Shown: positions 44,700 to 54,191 of the stretch, piece by piece
How positions within the stretch are numbered: the stretch's first letter is position 1
How the letters are laid out: the number at the start of each line of letters is the position of its first letter
Assembly (NCBI GenBank): GCA_036012865.1
Contig: DASCQC010000026.1
Span: 124,001-188,000, forward strand
Reading direction: 5' to 3'
Length of the DNA stretch: 64,000 nt
Source: DASCQC01 sp036012865
GTDB taxonomy: Bacteria > Pseudomonadota > Gammaproteobacteria > Comchoanobacterales > Comchoanobacteraceae
Translations under genes and position numbers: made by a program
The notes under the pieces: model-generated
Seen by the model: only the letters and a program-made list of their open reading frames with translations
Told to the model about the DNA's origin: nothing
Databases searched by the model: none

Positions 44700-46018
44700 G
44701 AATATCTCTCTCTTAAATAATTAACAACCCGTTCCATTTTAGACTTCCTGGAACCTTTCACCCAGACTAGTTCATTGCCACTGAAAACCAAATTCTCTAT
44801 TAAATCTGTATACTTTGAATAGATACCCGAATCAGACCCATACCCCATTCTAACCTCATCTCTATACTCTCCAACATAATACAGACAAATATCCAAAGAT
44901 CGAGCATAACTTGCGATATCTTTATGGCTCTCGGATGAGTGCTCTCCAAGCTCTGCCATATCCCCTAAAATAAAAACTGGTAAATCAGACACATCTTTTA
45001 ACGTCTGCATGGCCGCCTTGACTGAAGCAGGGCTTGCATTGTAGCTATCATCAATGAGAGATATTTTTTCAAGTGTGTATAATCGTTGACGAGAGGCTTC
45101 AGGAGTATAGCTTTTAAATGCTTTGATAACATCAACCAACATGATACCTAGTTCAGCAGTCACGGCTAAAACCAAGCTCAAATTATGCAAACTATGCCTA
45201 CCTAACAATTGAGAATCAAACGTATGCTCACAACCCTTCTCATCTAAGACGCGAACCTTCATTGTATGATTATCATAACCCATCATTTCTAATCTATATG
45301 GATTTTCTAATGAGCTTTGAAAAGTTTTTAAGTGACTGGAATACTTAGTCCAAACTTTATTTCCTCGATCACTTTTAGGGTAAATAGCGACCCCTTTTTT
45401 CATGGTTTGAAATAGCTCTCCTTTTGTTTTAATGACCTCAGTAATATTTCCAAAAGACTCTAAATGAACCTCACTAGAACAAGTAATGAGGCCAATATCA
45501 GGTTGCACACATTGACAGAGTACACAGATATCACCTTTTTTCCTAGCTCCCATTTCAATCACAGCATACCTATGCTTCCGCTGCAAACCCGATAATGTTA
45601 AAGGAACACCAATTTCATTATTAAAATTACCAGAAGTCACGAGCGTTGGTTGAATTGAACTAAGAACATGTCCCAGTAGAGATTTTACAGTTGTTTTACC
45701 ACAAGATCCTGTTATACCAATGACTCTAGCAGAAGATTTTTCTCGAATAAAACGAGCAATCTTTTGCCAGGCATGAAGACTACTTTTAACAACAAACTGG
45801 GGGATGTTAATATCTTTGACTAGCCGTTCGACAATGACTGCTATTGCGCCAGCGCGTTCGGCCTCCAAAACATAATCATGACCGTCTACTCTTTGACCTT
45901 TTAAAGCAATATAAACATCCTCTGCTTTAATATTCCGACTATCATGACAAAACTTATTAATTAATTTTGAGTCACAATCCTTGCCTAACAATCTAGCTAA
46001 TTCTTTTAAGTCAATCAT
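44693..46018 (-). CDS. murF: UDP-MurNAc-tripeptide D-Ala-D-Ala ligase
   Basis: MurF adds the D-Ala-D-Ala dipeptide made by Ddl. The 441-residue product has the ATP loop GITGSCGKTT near 100-109, NEIGVPLTLSG, and DDSYNASPASVKAAM with FILGDMAELGEHS. It overlaps murE by four bases. The usual TGSxGKT loop holds Cys, which is tolerated in the family as far as I can judge. Confidence 0.96.
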   Translation of the reverse strand: MIDLKELARLLGKDCDSKLINKFCHDSRNIKAEDVYIALKGQRVDGHDYVLEAERAGAIAVIVERLVKDINIPQFVVKSSLHAWQKIARFIREKSSARVIGITGSCGKTTVKSLLGHVLSSIQPTLVTSGNFNNEIGVPLTLSGLQRKHRYAVIEMGARKKGDICVLCQCVQPDIGLITCSSEVHLESFGNITEVIKTKGELFQTMKKGVAIYPKSDRGNKVWTKYSSHLKTFQSSLENPYRLEMMGYDNHTMKVRVLDEKGCEHTFDSQLLGRHSLHNLSLVLAVTAELGIMLVDVIKAFKSYTPEASRQRLYTLEKISLIDDSYNASPASVKAAMQTLKDVSDLPVFILGDMAELGEHSSESHKDIASYARSLDICLYYVGEYRDEVRMGYGSDSGIYSKYTDLIENLVFSGNELVWVKGSRKSKMERVVNYLRERYSC

Positions 46019-47538
46019 ACCGCGCCTGCTTGTAAACTTAATTGAAGTTTGACTACTTCAATATCATCAAAAACATGTTTAATTCCCATCACTTCTTGAT
46101 AAGTTTCATGACCTTTACCAGCGATCAAAACAATATCTCCAGCTTTTGCCTGGCCTATTGCCTGAGCAATAGCTGCTGCTCGATTCAACTCAACCTCGCA
46201 GGCCCAACTGCAGACCATACCTGCCATAATATCCTCAACAATTGCACGAGGACACTCTGATCTAGGGTTATCATTAGTTAAAATAACTCTGTCAGAAAAC
46301 CTTTCCGAGACCTGTCCCATAGAAAATCTTTTACTTGAATCTCGATCACCGCCCGCCCCAAAAACACACCACAATTGTCCCTTGCATTTTTTCCTAAGTG
46401 AACTAAGAACTTTTAATAAACCGTCGGGGGTATGAGCATAATCTACATAAACATTAGGTTTGGTTCCCCCTCCAAAATACTCCATTCTCCCCGGAATTCT
46501 ATCAATTTGACCCAAAGCATTCAACGCATCAACCAGTGGAACTTCATGCTTCAGTAAAACACCCAATGCAGCCAATAGGTTTTCTAGATTAAACAAGCCA
46601 ATAAGCGAAGATTTCAACCTCCCCTTCCCTTTCGGCGTGTTAACATCACATGAAAGTCCTTTTAAACTTGATTTAACATGACTTGCAACAATACTGTCTA
46701 ATAAACCCGATTCATTTTTTTCCAATGAATAGCCCACAACCTTGGCATTGGTTGTATGATTCGATATAATTTTCCTACCCAACGCGTCATCTAAATTAAC
46801 AACCATAGAATCCAGCCCAGGATCTTCAAACAGTGATGATTTTGTTTGAGCATAGTCTTCCAAAGAATCATGGTAGTCTTGGTGCTCTTCAGACAGGTTG
46901 GTAAACACAGCGGTATCAAAACGTATTCCAGCAACTCTTTTTTGTTTTAATGAGTGAGAAGAAACTTCCATGGCAACAATTTCAGCACCCTTTTGGCTTA
47001 TTTCTGCTAACCACTTATGTAACGCAATAGAATCAGGGGTTGTCATTCCACTATGTGACATGGCCCCGGGGACAAACCCCATCCCCAACGTACCTGAATA
47101 TGCCGAGACTTTACCAAGAGAGTTGAAGGCAGCTGCTATCAAATAAGCAACTGAAGTTTTACCGTTGGTACCTGTTACACCAATAACCTGTATATGAGAG
47201 GATGGATGATAATAAAAAACATCAACAATTTTACCTACATGGTCAGACAGTTTATCAATGGGAATAATCGGCACGTCTCTACGGTAGGTAATTGTTTCAT
47301 ATTCGCTGCACTGGTCAGCAAACACAGCTAAAGCCCCATTGTTGATAGCTTTATCAATATATTTGTGCCCTTGTTCATCGTTGCCATTTAAAGCAAAAAA
47401 ACCATTTCCAAACGATACTTTGCGACTATCTAAAGCCAATCCTGTCAGGTGAATTGGAATATCTATATTTATCCCTAATGACTGGCGCAATAGCCTTCCC
47501 ACCTGCACTGAGTGATATTCACTCTGATCCCACGTCAT
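46015..47538 (-). CDS. murE: UDP-MurNAc-tripeptide synthetase, meso-diaminopimelate type
   Basis: MurE adds the third peptide residue. The 507-residue product has the ATP loop GVTGTNGKTS near 120-129 and the substrate motif DNPR at 423-426, which selects meso-diaminopimelate over lysine. So the wall is of the usual Gram-negative type. It overlaps ftsI by four bases and murF by four. Confidence 0.97.
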   Translation of the reverse strand: MTWDQSEYHSVQVGRLLRQSLGINIDIPIHLTGLALDSRKVSFGNGFFALNGNDEQGHKYIDKAINNGALAVFADQCSEYETITYRRDVPIIPIDKLSDHVGKIVDVFYYHPSSHIQVIGVTGTNGKTSVAYLIAAAFNSLGKVSAYSGTLGMGFVPGAMSHSGMTTPDSIALHKWLAEISQKGAEIVAMEVSSHSLKQKRVAGIRFDTAVFTNLSEEHQDYHDSLEDYAQTKSSLFEDPGLDSMVVNLDDALGRKIISNHTTNAKVVGYSLEKNESGLLDSIVASHVKSSLKGLSCDVNTPKGKGRLKSSLIGLFNLENLLAALGVLLKHEVPLVDALNALGQIDRIPGRMEYFGGGTKPNVYVDYAHTPDGLLKVLSSLRKKCKGQLWCVFGAGGDRDSSKRFSMGQVSERFSDRVILTNDNPRSECPRAIVEDIMAGMVCSWACEVELNRAAAIAQAIGQAKAGDIVLIAGKGHETYQEVMGIKHVFDDIEVVKLQLSLQAGAV

Positions 47539-49187
47539 GATTGCAGACCTCTTGTTGTTTTATCAGAGGCATTGAACTGGCTTAGAGCATGCTGCATGCA
47601 GGTTGAAAAAACAGGAGCTGCGACCCTTCCACCAAAATGTCCTTCGATTTTAGGATCTTTAACGATGATGGCTAAAATGAATTGAGGGTTGGGATAAGGA
47701 GCCATGCCAATGAACGATGATTCATAACGCTTGGGGTCATATTTTCCATTAATAACAAGGTTGGTAGTTCCCGTTTTTCCAGCAATTTCAACACCCTTGA
47801 TTCTTGCTAAATGGCCGGTTCCCTTCTTGGTTGTTACCTCATGCAACATCTCAATAATTTTTCGAGCATGTTTCGCCTTAATCACTGATTTATTGTTAGA
47901 ATGCTCGACTGATCTAACAAGCTTTAAATCCACCCAATTACCTTGATTTGCAAGAATAGTATACGCACGAACCAACTCGACCAAGGTTAACTTTAAACCA
48001 TAACCAAATGATGCTGCTGCTCTGACGGCTTTGTGCTTAGCAATTGTTTTTGGTAATTTGCCTGACTGCTCACCTGGGTAACCTATATATGAAGGCATCT
48101 CTAAACCAAAATCCCTGAGAAGCTCATAAACACGCTTACCGTCTAACTGCAAAGCTAATTTACTCATCCCAACATTACTGGATTTAGAAATAATACCTGT
48201 TAAATTCAAAACTTTCGTCTTGGCTACATCTTTAATCTTAAAATGGCCAATGTTCAGCTCCCCTCTAGACGTATCAACTTTAATTGAATCGTCATATCCA
48301 GCATCTAAAATAGCGGACATAAAAATAGGCTTGAATGTTGAACCCGGTTCAAATAAATCAGAAAAGATTAGATTTCTATGATGTTGAAAGCTCTTTTTCT
48401 TCGGGTGAAAGGAAGGGTAGCTAGTAGCTGCCAAAATCTCTCCCGATGGTACATGTACAAGAAGAGCTGATGCGGATTCAGCGTTATGACGTATGACAGC
48501 TTCTTTAAGTTTTTGATAGAAGACAAACTGTAGCTCTCGATCAATAGTCAAAACAATGTCTCTTCCCGACTTTGCAGGAGGATTCGCTTTTTTTTCGGAA
48601 ATGACGTTACCAAAAACATCAATCACAACATCTTTTTTACCGTTGTGTGATTTTAAAATATCATTATACATTAATTCGATGCCCTCTAAGCCATGATTAT
48701 CAATATTAACCATTCCAATTAATTGACTGGAAGCATCTTGTAAAGGATAAAGGCGGGAGAATTCTTTTTGAAAATTAATACCCGGTATTTTTAAAGACTT
48801 TAAATCTTCTACAACCTTGGCATTAACTTGTCTTTTAAGGTATACAAATTGTTTTTTAGAAGAGAGTTTATTTTGAATTGACTTAACATTCGTATCGAGT
48901 AATTTAGAGAGTTTTTGTACTGCTTCTGTAGACAGGGTCTGTTTTGAAGGATCCGACCAAAGCGCGTACTTTGGATCATTGACGGCCAAGACTTTGTGAT
49001 TTCGATCAAAAATAAACCCACGATGAGCCTTAACATCAAGAACACGTTGGGATCGCTTATTAGATTCAGTGACCAAAAAGCCCCTATCGTGAATCGTTAA
49101 CTGATACAACTTAATAATTGTAGCAGAAAATGCCAAAACAATTAGGAAACAAGCAAACCAATATCGGCCAAAACAAGGCAAGTGCAT
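47535..49187 (-). CDS. ftsI: Septal transpeptidase FtsI (PBP3)
   Basis: FtsI cross-links septal peptidoglycan together with FtsW. The 550-residue product has a short cytoplasmic start, one membrane segment (about 10-27), a pedestal domain (AHRGFIFDRNHKVLAVN and following), and a transpeptidase domain with Ser283 in GSTFK, SSN near 336 and KTG near 470. It lies 22 bases after ftsL. Confidence 0.96.
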   Translation of the reverse strand: MHLPCFGRYWFACFLIVLAFSATIIKLYQLTIHDRGFLVTESNKRSQRVLDVKAHRGFIFDRNHKVLAVNDPKYALWSDPSKQTLSTEAVQKLSKLLDTNVKSIQNKLSSKKQFVYLKRQVNAKVVEDLKSLKIPGINFQKEFSRLYPLQDASSQLIGMVNIDNHGLEGIELMYNDILKSHNGKKDVVIDVFGNVISEKKANPPAKSGRDIVLTIDRELQFVFYQKLKEAVIRHNAESASALLVHVPSGEILAATSYPSFHPKKKSFQHHRNLIFSDLFEPGSTFKPIFMSAILDAGYDDSIKVDTSRGELNIGHFKIKDVAKTKVLNLTGIISKSSNVGMSKLALQLDGKRVYELLRDFGLEMPSYIGYPGEQSGKLPKTIAKHKAVRAAASFGYGLKLTLVELVRAYTILANQGNWVDLKLVRSVEHSNNKSVIKAKHARKIIEMLHEVTTKKGTGHLARIKGVEIAGKTGTTNLVINGKYDPKRYESSFIGMAPYPNPQFILAIIVKDPKIEGHFGGRVAAPVFSTCMQHALSQFNASDKTTRGLQS

Positions 49188-49209
49188 CTATAATTCACAT
49201 CGTTTAAGA

Positions 49210-49539
49210 TTAATTGACTATAAAGGGTTCAGGCACTTCTGGCAAGCGCATCTTTTGAATATGAGCCATATCGTACACCCTTTCATATTGATTTAAGTTG
49301 TAAAGTGTCGACTTTAGATATTGATTATGTTTTATTAAATCTGAATATTCAGAGACAGCTTTGGTGATATTGAGTTGTAAATTCATATTACTATAACGGA
49401 CATATACTGTACCAAAAAATGATAGCACCATGATAAACGACAAAACAGCTATAATAAAATACTTAAACCAGTCAGGGAGAACCAAACTAGTGCTTAACTG
49501 TAGTTGAGGTAAAAATTCTATTTTATGAGTTGCTCTCAT
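49210..49539 (-). CDS. ftsL: Cell division protein FtsL
   Basis: The 109-residue bitopic protein has a cytoplasmic start of about 25 residues, one membrane segment (about 28-50) and a periplasmic coiled-coil-like helix. FtsL joins FtsB and FtsQ at the divisome. Sequence conservation is low in this family, so the call rests on topology, size and position between rsmH and ftsI; it overlaps rsmH by four bases. Confidence 0.88.
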   Translation of the reverse strand: MRATHKIEFLPQLQLSTSLVLPDWFKYFIIAVLSFIMVLSFFGTVYVRYSNMNLQLNITKAVSEYSDLIKHNQYLKSTLYNLNQYERVYDMAHIQKMRLPEVPEPFIVN

Positions 49540-50453
49540 GCTATTTTCTCCAATACCCTTAGAACAGCAGATCGGGCACGCCTATTTCCTGACACTTCCT
49601 GTGCACTGGGAAATATAGCGCGCCCTATTCGCCTTAGTCTAGGGACCTTTGGGGGGTGTTTTGAAAAATCATCTTCATTACCTGGTAGGTAATGCTTGGC
49701 AAATCGCTTCACCGCATTGTGTTCAATTGAATGAAAACCAATGATTGCGATCCGACCACCTTCGGCCAGACCCTCTATAATATTATCCAGTAGATGATCA
49801 AGTGCAAATAACTCTTGATTTATATGAATTCTAATAGCTTGAAAACTTCGAGTTGCAGGGTGCCTTTTTGAATTCTTTTGAGGCACAGCATTCTCAATAA
49901 TAGCAGCCAACTTTCCTGTTGTTGAAATCTCCTCAGCATCTCTAACCTTCACAATATCCCTAGCGATACGTTTGGAGAATTTTTCCTCTCCATAGTTTCG
50001 AATGATACTTTCGAGTTCAACTTCTTTTACACTTTTAAGCCAATCTTTTGCTGACAGTCCTTGAGTCGTATCCATTCTCATATCAAGCGGCCCATCTTCA
50101 TTAAAACTAAACCCTCTTTCAGAGTCATCCAATTGAGGAGATGAAACACCCAAATCAAGCATAATCCCTGAAATCTTCCCCCAAATCCCCCACTTAATAG
50201 CATCTTGAGGTATGAGAGAAAAACTTCCATGTCGCACAGCAACCCGGGGGTCTTTTTGAGCCAAATCCTGGGCACATTTGATAGCTTCAAGGTCTTTGTC
50301 GTAGACAAATAACTTTGCCGAATCATCCAATGATTTTAACAACTCTCTGCTGTGCCCGCCTCGACCAAAAGTCCCATCAATATACACACCTCCTAACTTA
50401 GTTAGCAGGTTATCTACACATTCATTGAGCAAAACTGGTCGATGCTCCATCAT
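49536..50453 (-). CDS. rsmH: 16S rRNA m4C1402 methyltransferase RsmH
   Basis: RsmH methylates N4 of C1402 in the ribosomal P site. The 305-residue product has HRPVLLNECVDNL, the SAM motif DGTFGRGGHS, GISGIMLDLGVSSPQLD-type residues and NEDGPLDMRMD, and the C-terminal HSIEHNAVKRF block. The start at 50453 (ATGATG) overlaps the mraZ stop by four bases; the longer frame would run into mraZ. Confidence 0.96.
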   Translation of the reverse strand: MMEHRPVLLNECVDNLLTKLGGVYIDGTFGRGGHSRELLKSLDDSAKLFVYDKDLEAIKCAQDLAQKDPRVAVRHGSFSLIPQDAIKWGIWGKISGIMLDLGVSSPQLDDSERGFSFNEDGPLDMRMDTTQGLSAKDWLKSVKEVELESIIRNYGEEKFSKRIARDIVKVRDAEEISTTGKLAAIIENAVPQKNSKRHPATRSFQAIRIHINQELFALDHLLDNIIEGLAEGGRIAIIGFHSIEHNAVKRFAKHYLPGNEDDFSKHPPKVPRLRRIGRAIFPSAQEVSGNRRARSAVLRVLEKIA

Positions 50454-50902
50454 ACAGAGATATCCTCCAAGGCATCGGCTTCTTCCATCTCTCCAGCCTC
50501 TTGGCTTAACCAAAGTGTCCGTTGAGACTCCCAGTGATCTTTACTCCAAATTTCAAACTTCTTACCCTGCCCCACTAAAACAACACCTCTTTCTATTTTG
50601 GCGTGTTCTCGTAGTATAGGAGCAAGAAGAATGCGTCCCTGCGCATCCATGTCAACTTCCGTCGCGTGTCCAATCAACAATCTCTGTATCCTCCTTGTAG
50701 CCTGATTGAAGCTTGGGAGCGCTTGAATCTTTTCTTCAATGCCCTCCCAAACTTCAATTGGGTATAGCAGCAAGCAATGTTCCTCAGTATCAATTGTTAC
50801 AACCAGTGTTGCACCAGTCTTAGTCAATGAATCACGATATTTAGTAGGAACAGCAAAGCGCCCCTTCGTATCTAGATTAACTGAACTAATTCCTCTGTAC
50901 AT
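50450..50902 (-). CDS. mraZ: Transcriptional regulator MraZ
   Basis: MraZ is a ring-forming DNA-binding repressor of the dcw cluster. The 150-residue product has two SpoVT/AbrB-like repeats: GISSVNLDTKGRFAVPTKYRD at the start and ATEVDMDAQGRILLAPILREHA in the middle. ATG 50902 is chosen because the family starts with MYRG/MFRG; the longer frame begins with TTG. The gene is preceded by three direct repeats that match MraZ operators. Confidence 0.96.
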   Translation of the reverse strand: MYRGISSVNLDTKGRFAVPTKYRDSLTKTGATLVVTIDTEEHCLLLYPIEVWEGIEEKIQALPSFNQATRRIQRLLIGHATEVDMDAQGRILLAPILREHAKIERGVVLVGQGKKFEIWSKDHWESQRTLWLSQEAGEMEEADALEDISV

Positions 50903-50903
50903 T

Positions 50904-50927
50904 CCACTTTCTACCACTTTACACCAC
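50904..50927 (-). promoter_or_regulatory. MraZ operator, three AAGTGG direct repeats
   Basis: Read on the minus strand, AAGTGGTGTA, AAGTGGTAGA and AAGTGGAATG follow each other with a 10-base period (GTGG cores at 50924-50927, 50914-50917 and 50904-50907). The last box ends just before the mraZ ATG. Tandem GTGG-type boxes one helical turn apart are the known MraZ binding site, so MraZ should repress its own cluster here. Confidence 0.85.
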
Positions 50928-50935
50928 TTAATTAC

Positions 50936-50964
50936 ACTATTTAACAATTTCTCCTACTTGTCAA
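50936..50964 (-). promoter_or_regulatory. Predicted dcw cluster promoter
   Basis: A perfect -35 box TTGACA (50959-50964) is followed after 17 bases by AATAGT (50936-50941), a poor -10 box. The start would fall just upstream of the three MraZ boxes, so bound MraZ would block the polymerase. Confidence 0.5.
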
Positions 50965-51179
50965 CCCCAAATCCACCACTTACTAAGATAAATATCAACC
51001 TCACCCAAAAATAAACCCCCCATAAAAGATTTAAACACATTGTATTCAAACACTAATACCAACAAACTCACATCAACACACAAATCACTCTATTATTTTG
51101 TTTTTAAATATTGAATAATTGATACTCTTATAATCACGTAGCTTAAACTTACATTGAGTAAAAAACAGGATGCACAACC

Positions 51180-51905
51180 ATGCCCAGGCAATATATCCCC
51201 CAAAAACTCAACATAGGTAACACCTATCTTATAGAAAATGAGCAACATCATCACCTCCTCCACGTCTTAAGAAAGAAACTAAATGACCCCATTACGCTCT
51301 TTAACAATCATGGTGGAGAATACCTGGGAACAATAACCCATATCTCCAAAACAACCACCTCTGTAATCATAGAAAAACACCTTCCTATCAATAGAAGCTC
51401 CAACCTTTCTATTCATCTTGGCCAAGTAATCTCTCGTAAAAGCGCAATGACCTACTCATTAGAAAAAGCCTGTGAACTAGGCGTTACCGAAATAACCCCC
51501 CTTCTTAATAGCAATACCCCAAAGCATCGAAGTAACCTAACATCTCAATGGCAAAAAACCATCATTCAGGCCTGCATGCAATGCGGTTTAAACCAATTAC
51601 CCATTCTCAACCCCTCTACCTCTGTACCCGAATGGATTAAATCAGTAAAAACAGAAACCCGCTTAGTACTCTCCCCCCACCATGCCTCACAATTTTCCTC
51701 TCAACGACTTCCTCAAAGCATAGCCCTACTCATCGGAGCTGAGGAAGGATTGAATGAGGAAACCTTTCAATTGGCCCTTGAGCACTCTTTCCTTCCATGG
51801 AACCTTGGAACAAGAACACTAAGAACAGAAACAGCCACAACAACAAGCCTCTCTATTCTTCAATACCTTTGGGGCGACATCAATCATATAAAAAGAATAA
51901 ATTAG
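51180..51905 (+). CDS. rsmE: 16S rRNA m3U1498 methyltransferase RsmE
   Basis: RsmE methylates U1498 near the decoding site. The 241-residue SPOUT protein has an N-terminal PUA-like domain (HHHLLHVLRKKLND), KSAMTYSLEKACELGVTEITPL and the knot region LLIGAEEGLNEET plus LGTRTLRTETATTTSLSIL. The family's IGPEGG motif reads IGAEEG here, an uncommon variant. It points away from mraZ and shares its 277-base intergenic region. Confidence 0.92.
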   Translation: MPRQYIPQKLNIGNTYLIENEQHHHLLHVLRKKLNDPITLFNNHGGEYLGTITHISKTTTSVIIEKHLPINRSSNLSIHLGQVISRKSAMTYSLEKACELGVTEITPLLNSNTPKHRSNLTSQWQKTIIQACMQCGLNQLPILNPSTSVPEWIKSVKTETRLVLSPHHASQFSSQRLPQSIALLIGAEEGLNEETFQLALEHSFLPWNLGTRTLRTETATTTSLSILQYLWGDINHIKRIN

Positions 51906-51969
51906 ATTGAATTTAGTATTGCTTTTTCCTTATAATTAGCATTAGCAAACGATACTTGGGAACAGTCTT

Positions 51970-54180
51970 ATGCCCACTCAATTTGGTCTTCCTGGAGCAA
52001 TCATTTATCAGATTCTTAATGGAAAATTCCGAGGAAATCATCTATCCGAACACCTTCAATCACTTCATCATGCGAGCCCTGAACACACCATCATAAAAAC
52101 ATTGATAGAAGGAGCTGTTGATGACTATTCCACCCATACAACTCAATACAACCAAGCTCTTTTTAATGCCCTCACAACAACAACTCAAAAACTTATCCCT
52201 CAATCAGGCCTTGAAAATGTTGTTGAATCCACCCTGGAATCTATCAAAAGCAATTCAAACTCCTTCCCCTTACTCCAAACCATTCTATCCATCAGAAAAG
52301 CCATAAAACCTAGCCCTGAATTCTCTTCACTCTCCTTAAACCCTCCCAGATCTCCCATCAATCAAACACAAGCTACAAAAGAAGATCCAACAGATTCAAC
52401 CCATGAAAGTTATTTTCAATCTCTTATTTCATCGACCGTTAGAAACACGATAAGTTACGTTAATGCAAGCGGAAACTCAGCTCAATACATCCTTGAAATA
52501 GCAAGCTTCATCATAGAAAAAATACTTGATTTCAAAGAACTAGACACCAAATCCATCGAAACCTTTACATCCATTCATGCTAAATATGATGCCTTTATCA
52601 ACTTAAACGGCATGTTTTCTCTGATCTGTGAAATAAATGCTTGCATAAAACTAGCCAACACTGAGACCCTCTCTCCCATTTACTCTAAAAACGAGGAACA
52701 CTCAATCTGGACCCTATCTCTTCTTGCCGCTTTAACTGGAAAATATACCCATCAAGATGAAACCTATAGCCTTGAACCCTCATTGCACTGGCTAGACATT
52801 AAAAATAACTTTTTCAGCAATACCAAAGGGCTGCCCATCCCCTACCTCCTTTACTCCTGCAATATCAGCAGCGACGATATCCCCTCCTCAGTTAATAAGT
52901 ATCTAGTTGACTCCATATCTTTTGATGAAACCAGAGAGATCTACCAATCACTCCCCTCTCAAAACACATCTCTCCCCATCAACAATCAAAACAAAAGAGA
53001 TATTCAACTAGCCACAGCCACCTTTAAAGATCAGGAACTAAGCCCCTTTCAAACCCTCATACTACTATTTAAAAGCTTTAAAAAAGAAGATTACTCCTGC
53101 ATCATAGAAACATGCATCCACTCTTTTTCTCATGACGAGATCATGAGTATATTACCCGTTCAAAATAACCCCACCTCAGATCTTTTAGAAACCGACACGT
53201 TATTACAACAAATTGCCAAAGGTCATATTGAACATGTTGTCAAAATCATCAAAGAAACACCCACACTGATAACTCAAGTTATTTATTCACCGCAAACTAA
53301 CATCATCCCAACACTACAAATCATATTAAGCTACCTCCAACCATCTCAACCAGACGATGCCATTGACCTGGGTTATTGGCTATACGACAAAGCTACCGTG
53401 TCAACGCAGCCCCCTAGTGATCACGCAGATAAACCCTATCAACCCTCCATCATCACTCACACCCTGTTAGCCATAAAAGCTAAAGAGCAGCAACAACCTA
53501 ATCTCTCACTTGGAATAATAAGCTTAATATCTCTACTCAAAACACTCAACCTTATTCAAACGATTGACGAAGAACTGCTTATCAACTATTTCAAGACCTA
53601 TCAAACAGACAATCAGACTCAACCTGTCACTGAAAAATCAAAACACGAGCCCACTTGGAACGAGATATTCCAAAAACACAAAGCAACCAGCCAAAGTTCC
53701 ATTAAGGCCTTCCTAGCTACATTACTTTCTTCAATCATACCGACAAAACCCATCCAGGGGGTTATTGACACCTACTTAATGGATCAAAGCAATAACCTTG
53801 ATGCAACACATCAGATTTCCAACGTGCTCTGGAATAGCATTCTGCATGAGATCATTCGTTTTGCTCTATTATTTTTTGTTGCTAGCATAGACATTAATAT
53901 TGCTGTAAGCCTAGTGTTATACCTACCAATAAGCACCTATACCATCTCTCAATTATGCATAGGGACAATACTTTATATTGGTGGAGCCACCCTGTCACTA
54001 TATGCCACCAATAAGGCCTGGGATTTTATTGGACAGTATATTTTCAATAAGGATCTGCCTAAACCAGTTCCCGTTAGAGAAGTTGCAACTTCAAGTTATT
54101 CTTTTAAACACATGGGCAATACGATTTATAGGGCTTGTCAAAACGTACGTGATTGGATCATGCCTCAAAAAACCATTTAA
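51970..54180 (+). CDS. Unknown 736-residue protein with C-terminal membrane segments
   Basis: I do not recognise this protein. Residues 1 to about 620 are soluble and mainly helical, with polar stretches rich in Ser, Thr and Asn. Residues about 635-700 contain two or three hydrophobic segments (HEIIRFALLFFVASIDIN, LVLYLPISTYTI, GTILYIGGATLSLY), followed by a 35-residue tail. Long helical domains with a C-terminal hairpin-like membrane region occur in proteins that intracellular bacteria insert into host membranes; that parallel is only suggestive. It ends 11 bases from the end of adk. Confidence 0.66.
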   Translation: MPTQFGLPGAIIYQILNGKFRGNHLSEHLQSLHHASPEHTIIKTLIEGAVDDYSTHTTQYNQALFNALTTTTQKLIPQSGLENVVESTLESIKSNSNSFPLLQTILSIRKAIKPSPEFSSLSLNPPRSPINQTQATKEDPTDSTHESYFQSLISSTVRNTISYVNASGNSAQYILEIASFIIEKILDFKELDTKSIETFTSIHAKYDAFINLNGMFSLICEINACIKLANTETLSPIYSKNEEHSIWTLSLLAALTGKYTHQDETYSLEPSLHWLDIKNNFFSNTKGLPIPYLLYSCNISSDDIPSSVNKYLVDSISFDETREIYQSLPSQNTSLPINNQNKRDIQLATATFKDQELSPFQTLILLFKSFKKEDYSCIIETCIHSFSHDEIMSILPVQNNPTSDLLETDTLLQQIAKGHIEHVVKIIKETPTLITQVIYSPQTNIIPTLQIILSYLQPSQPDDAIDLGYWLYDKATVSTQPPSDHADKPYQPSIITHTLLAIKAKEQQQPNLSLGIISLISLLKTLNLIQTIDEELLINYFKTYQTDNQTQPVTEKSKHEPTWNEIFQKHKATSQSSIKAFLATLLSSIIPTKPIQGVIDTYLMDQSNNLDATHQISNVLWNSILHEIIRFALLFFVASIDINIAVSLVLYLPISTYTISQLCIGTILYIGGATLSLYATNKAWDFIGQYIFNKDLPKPVPVREVATSSYSFKHMGNTIYRACQNVRDWIMPQKTI

Positions 54181-54191
54181 AGAACCGGCCT

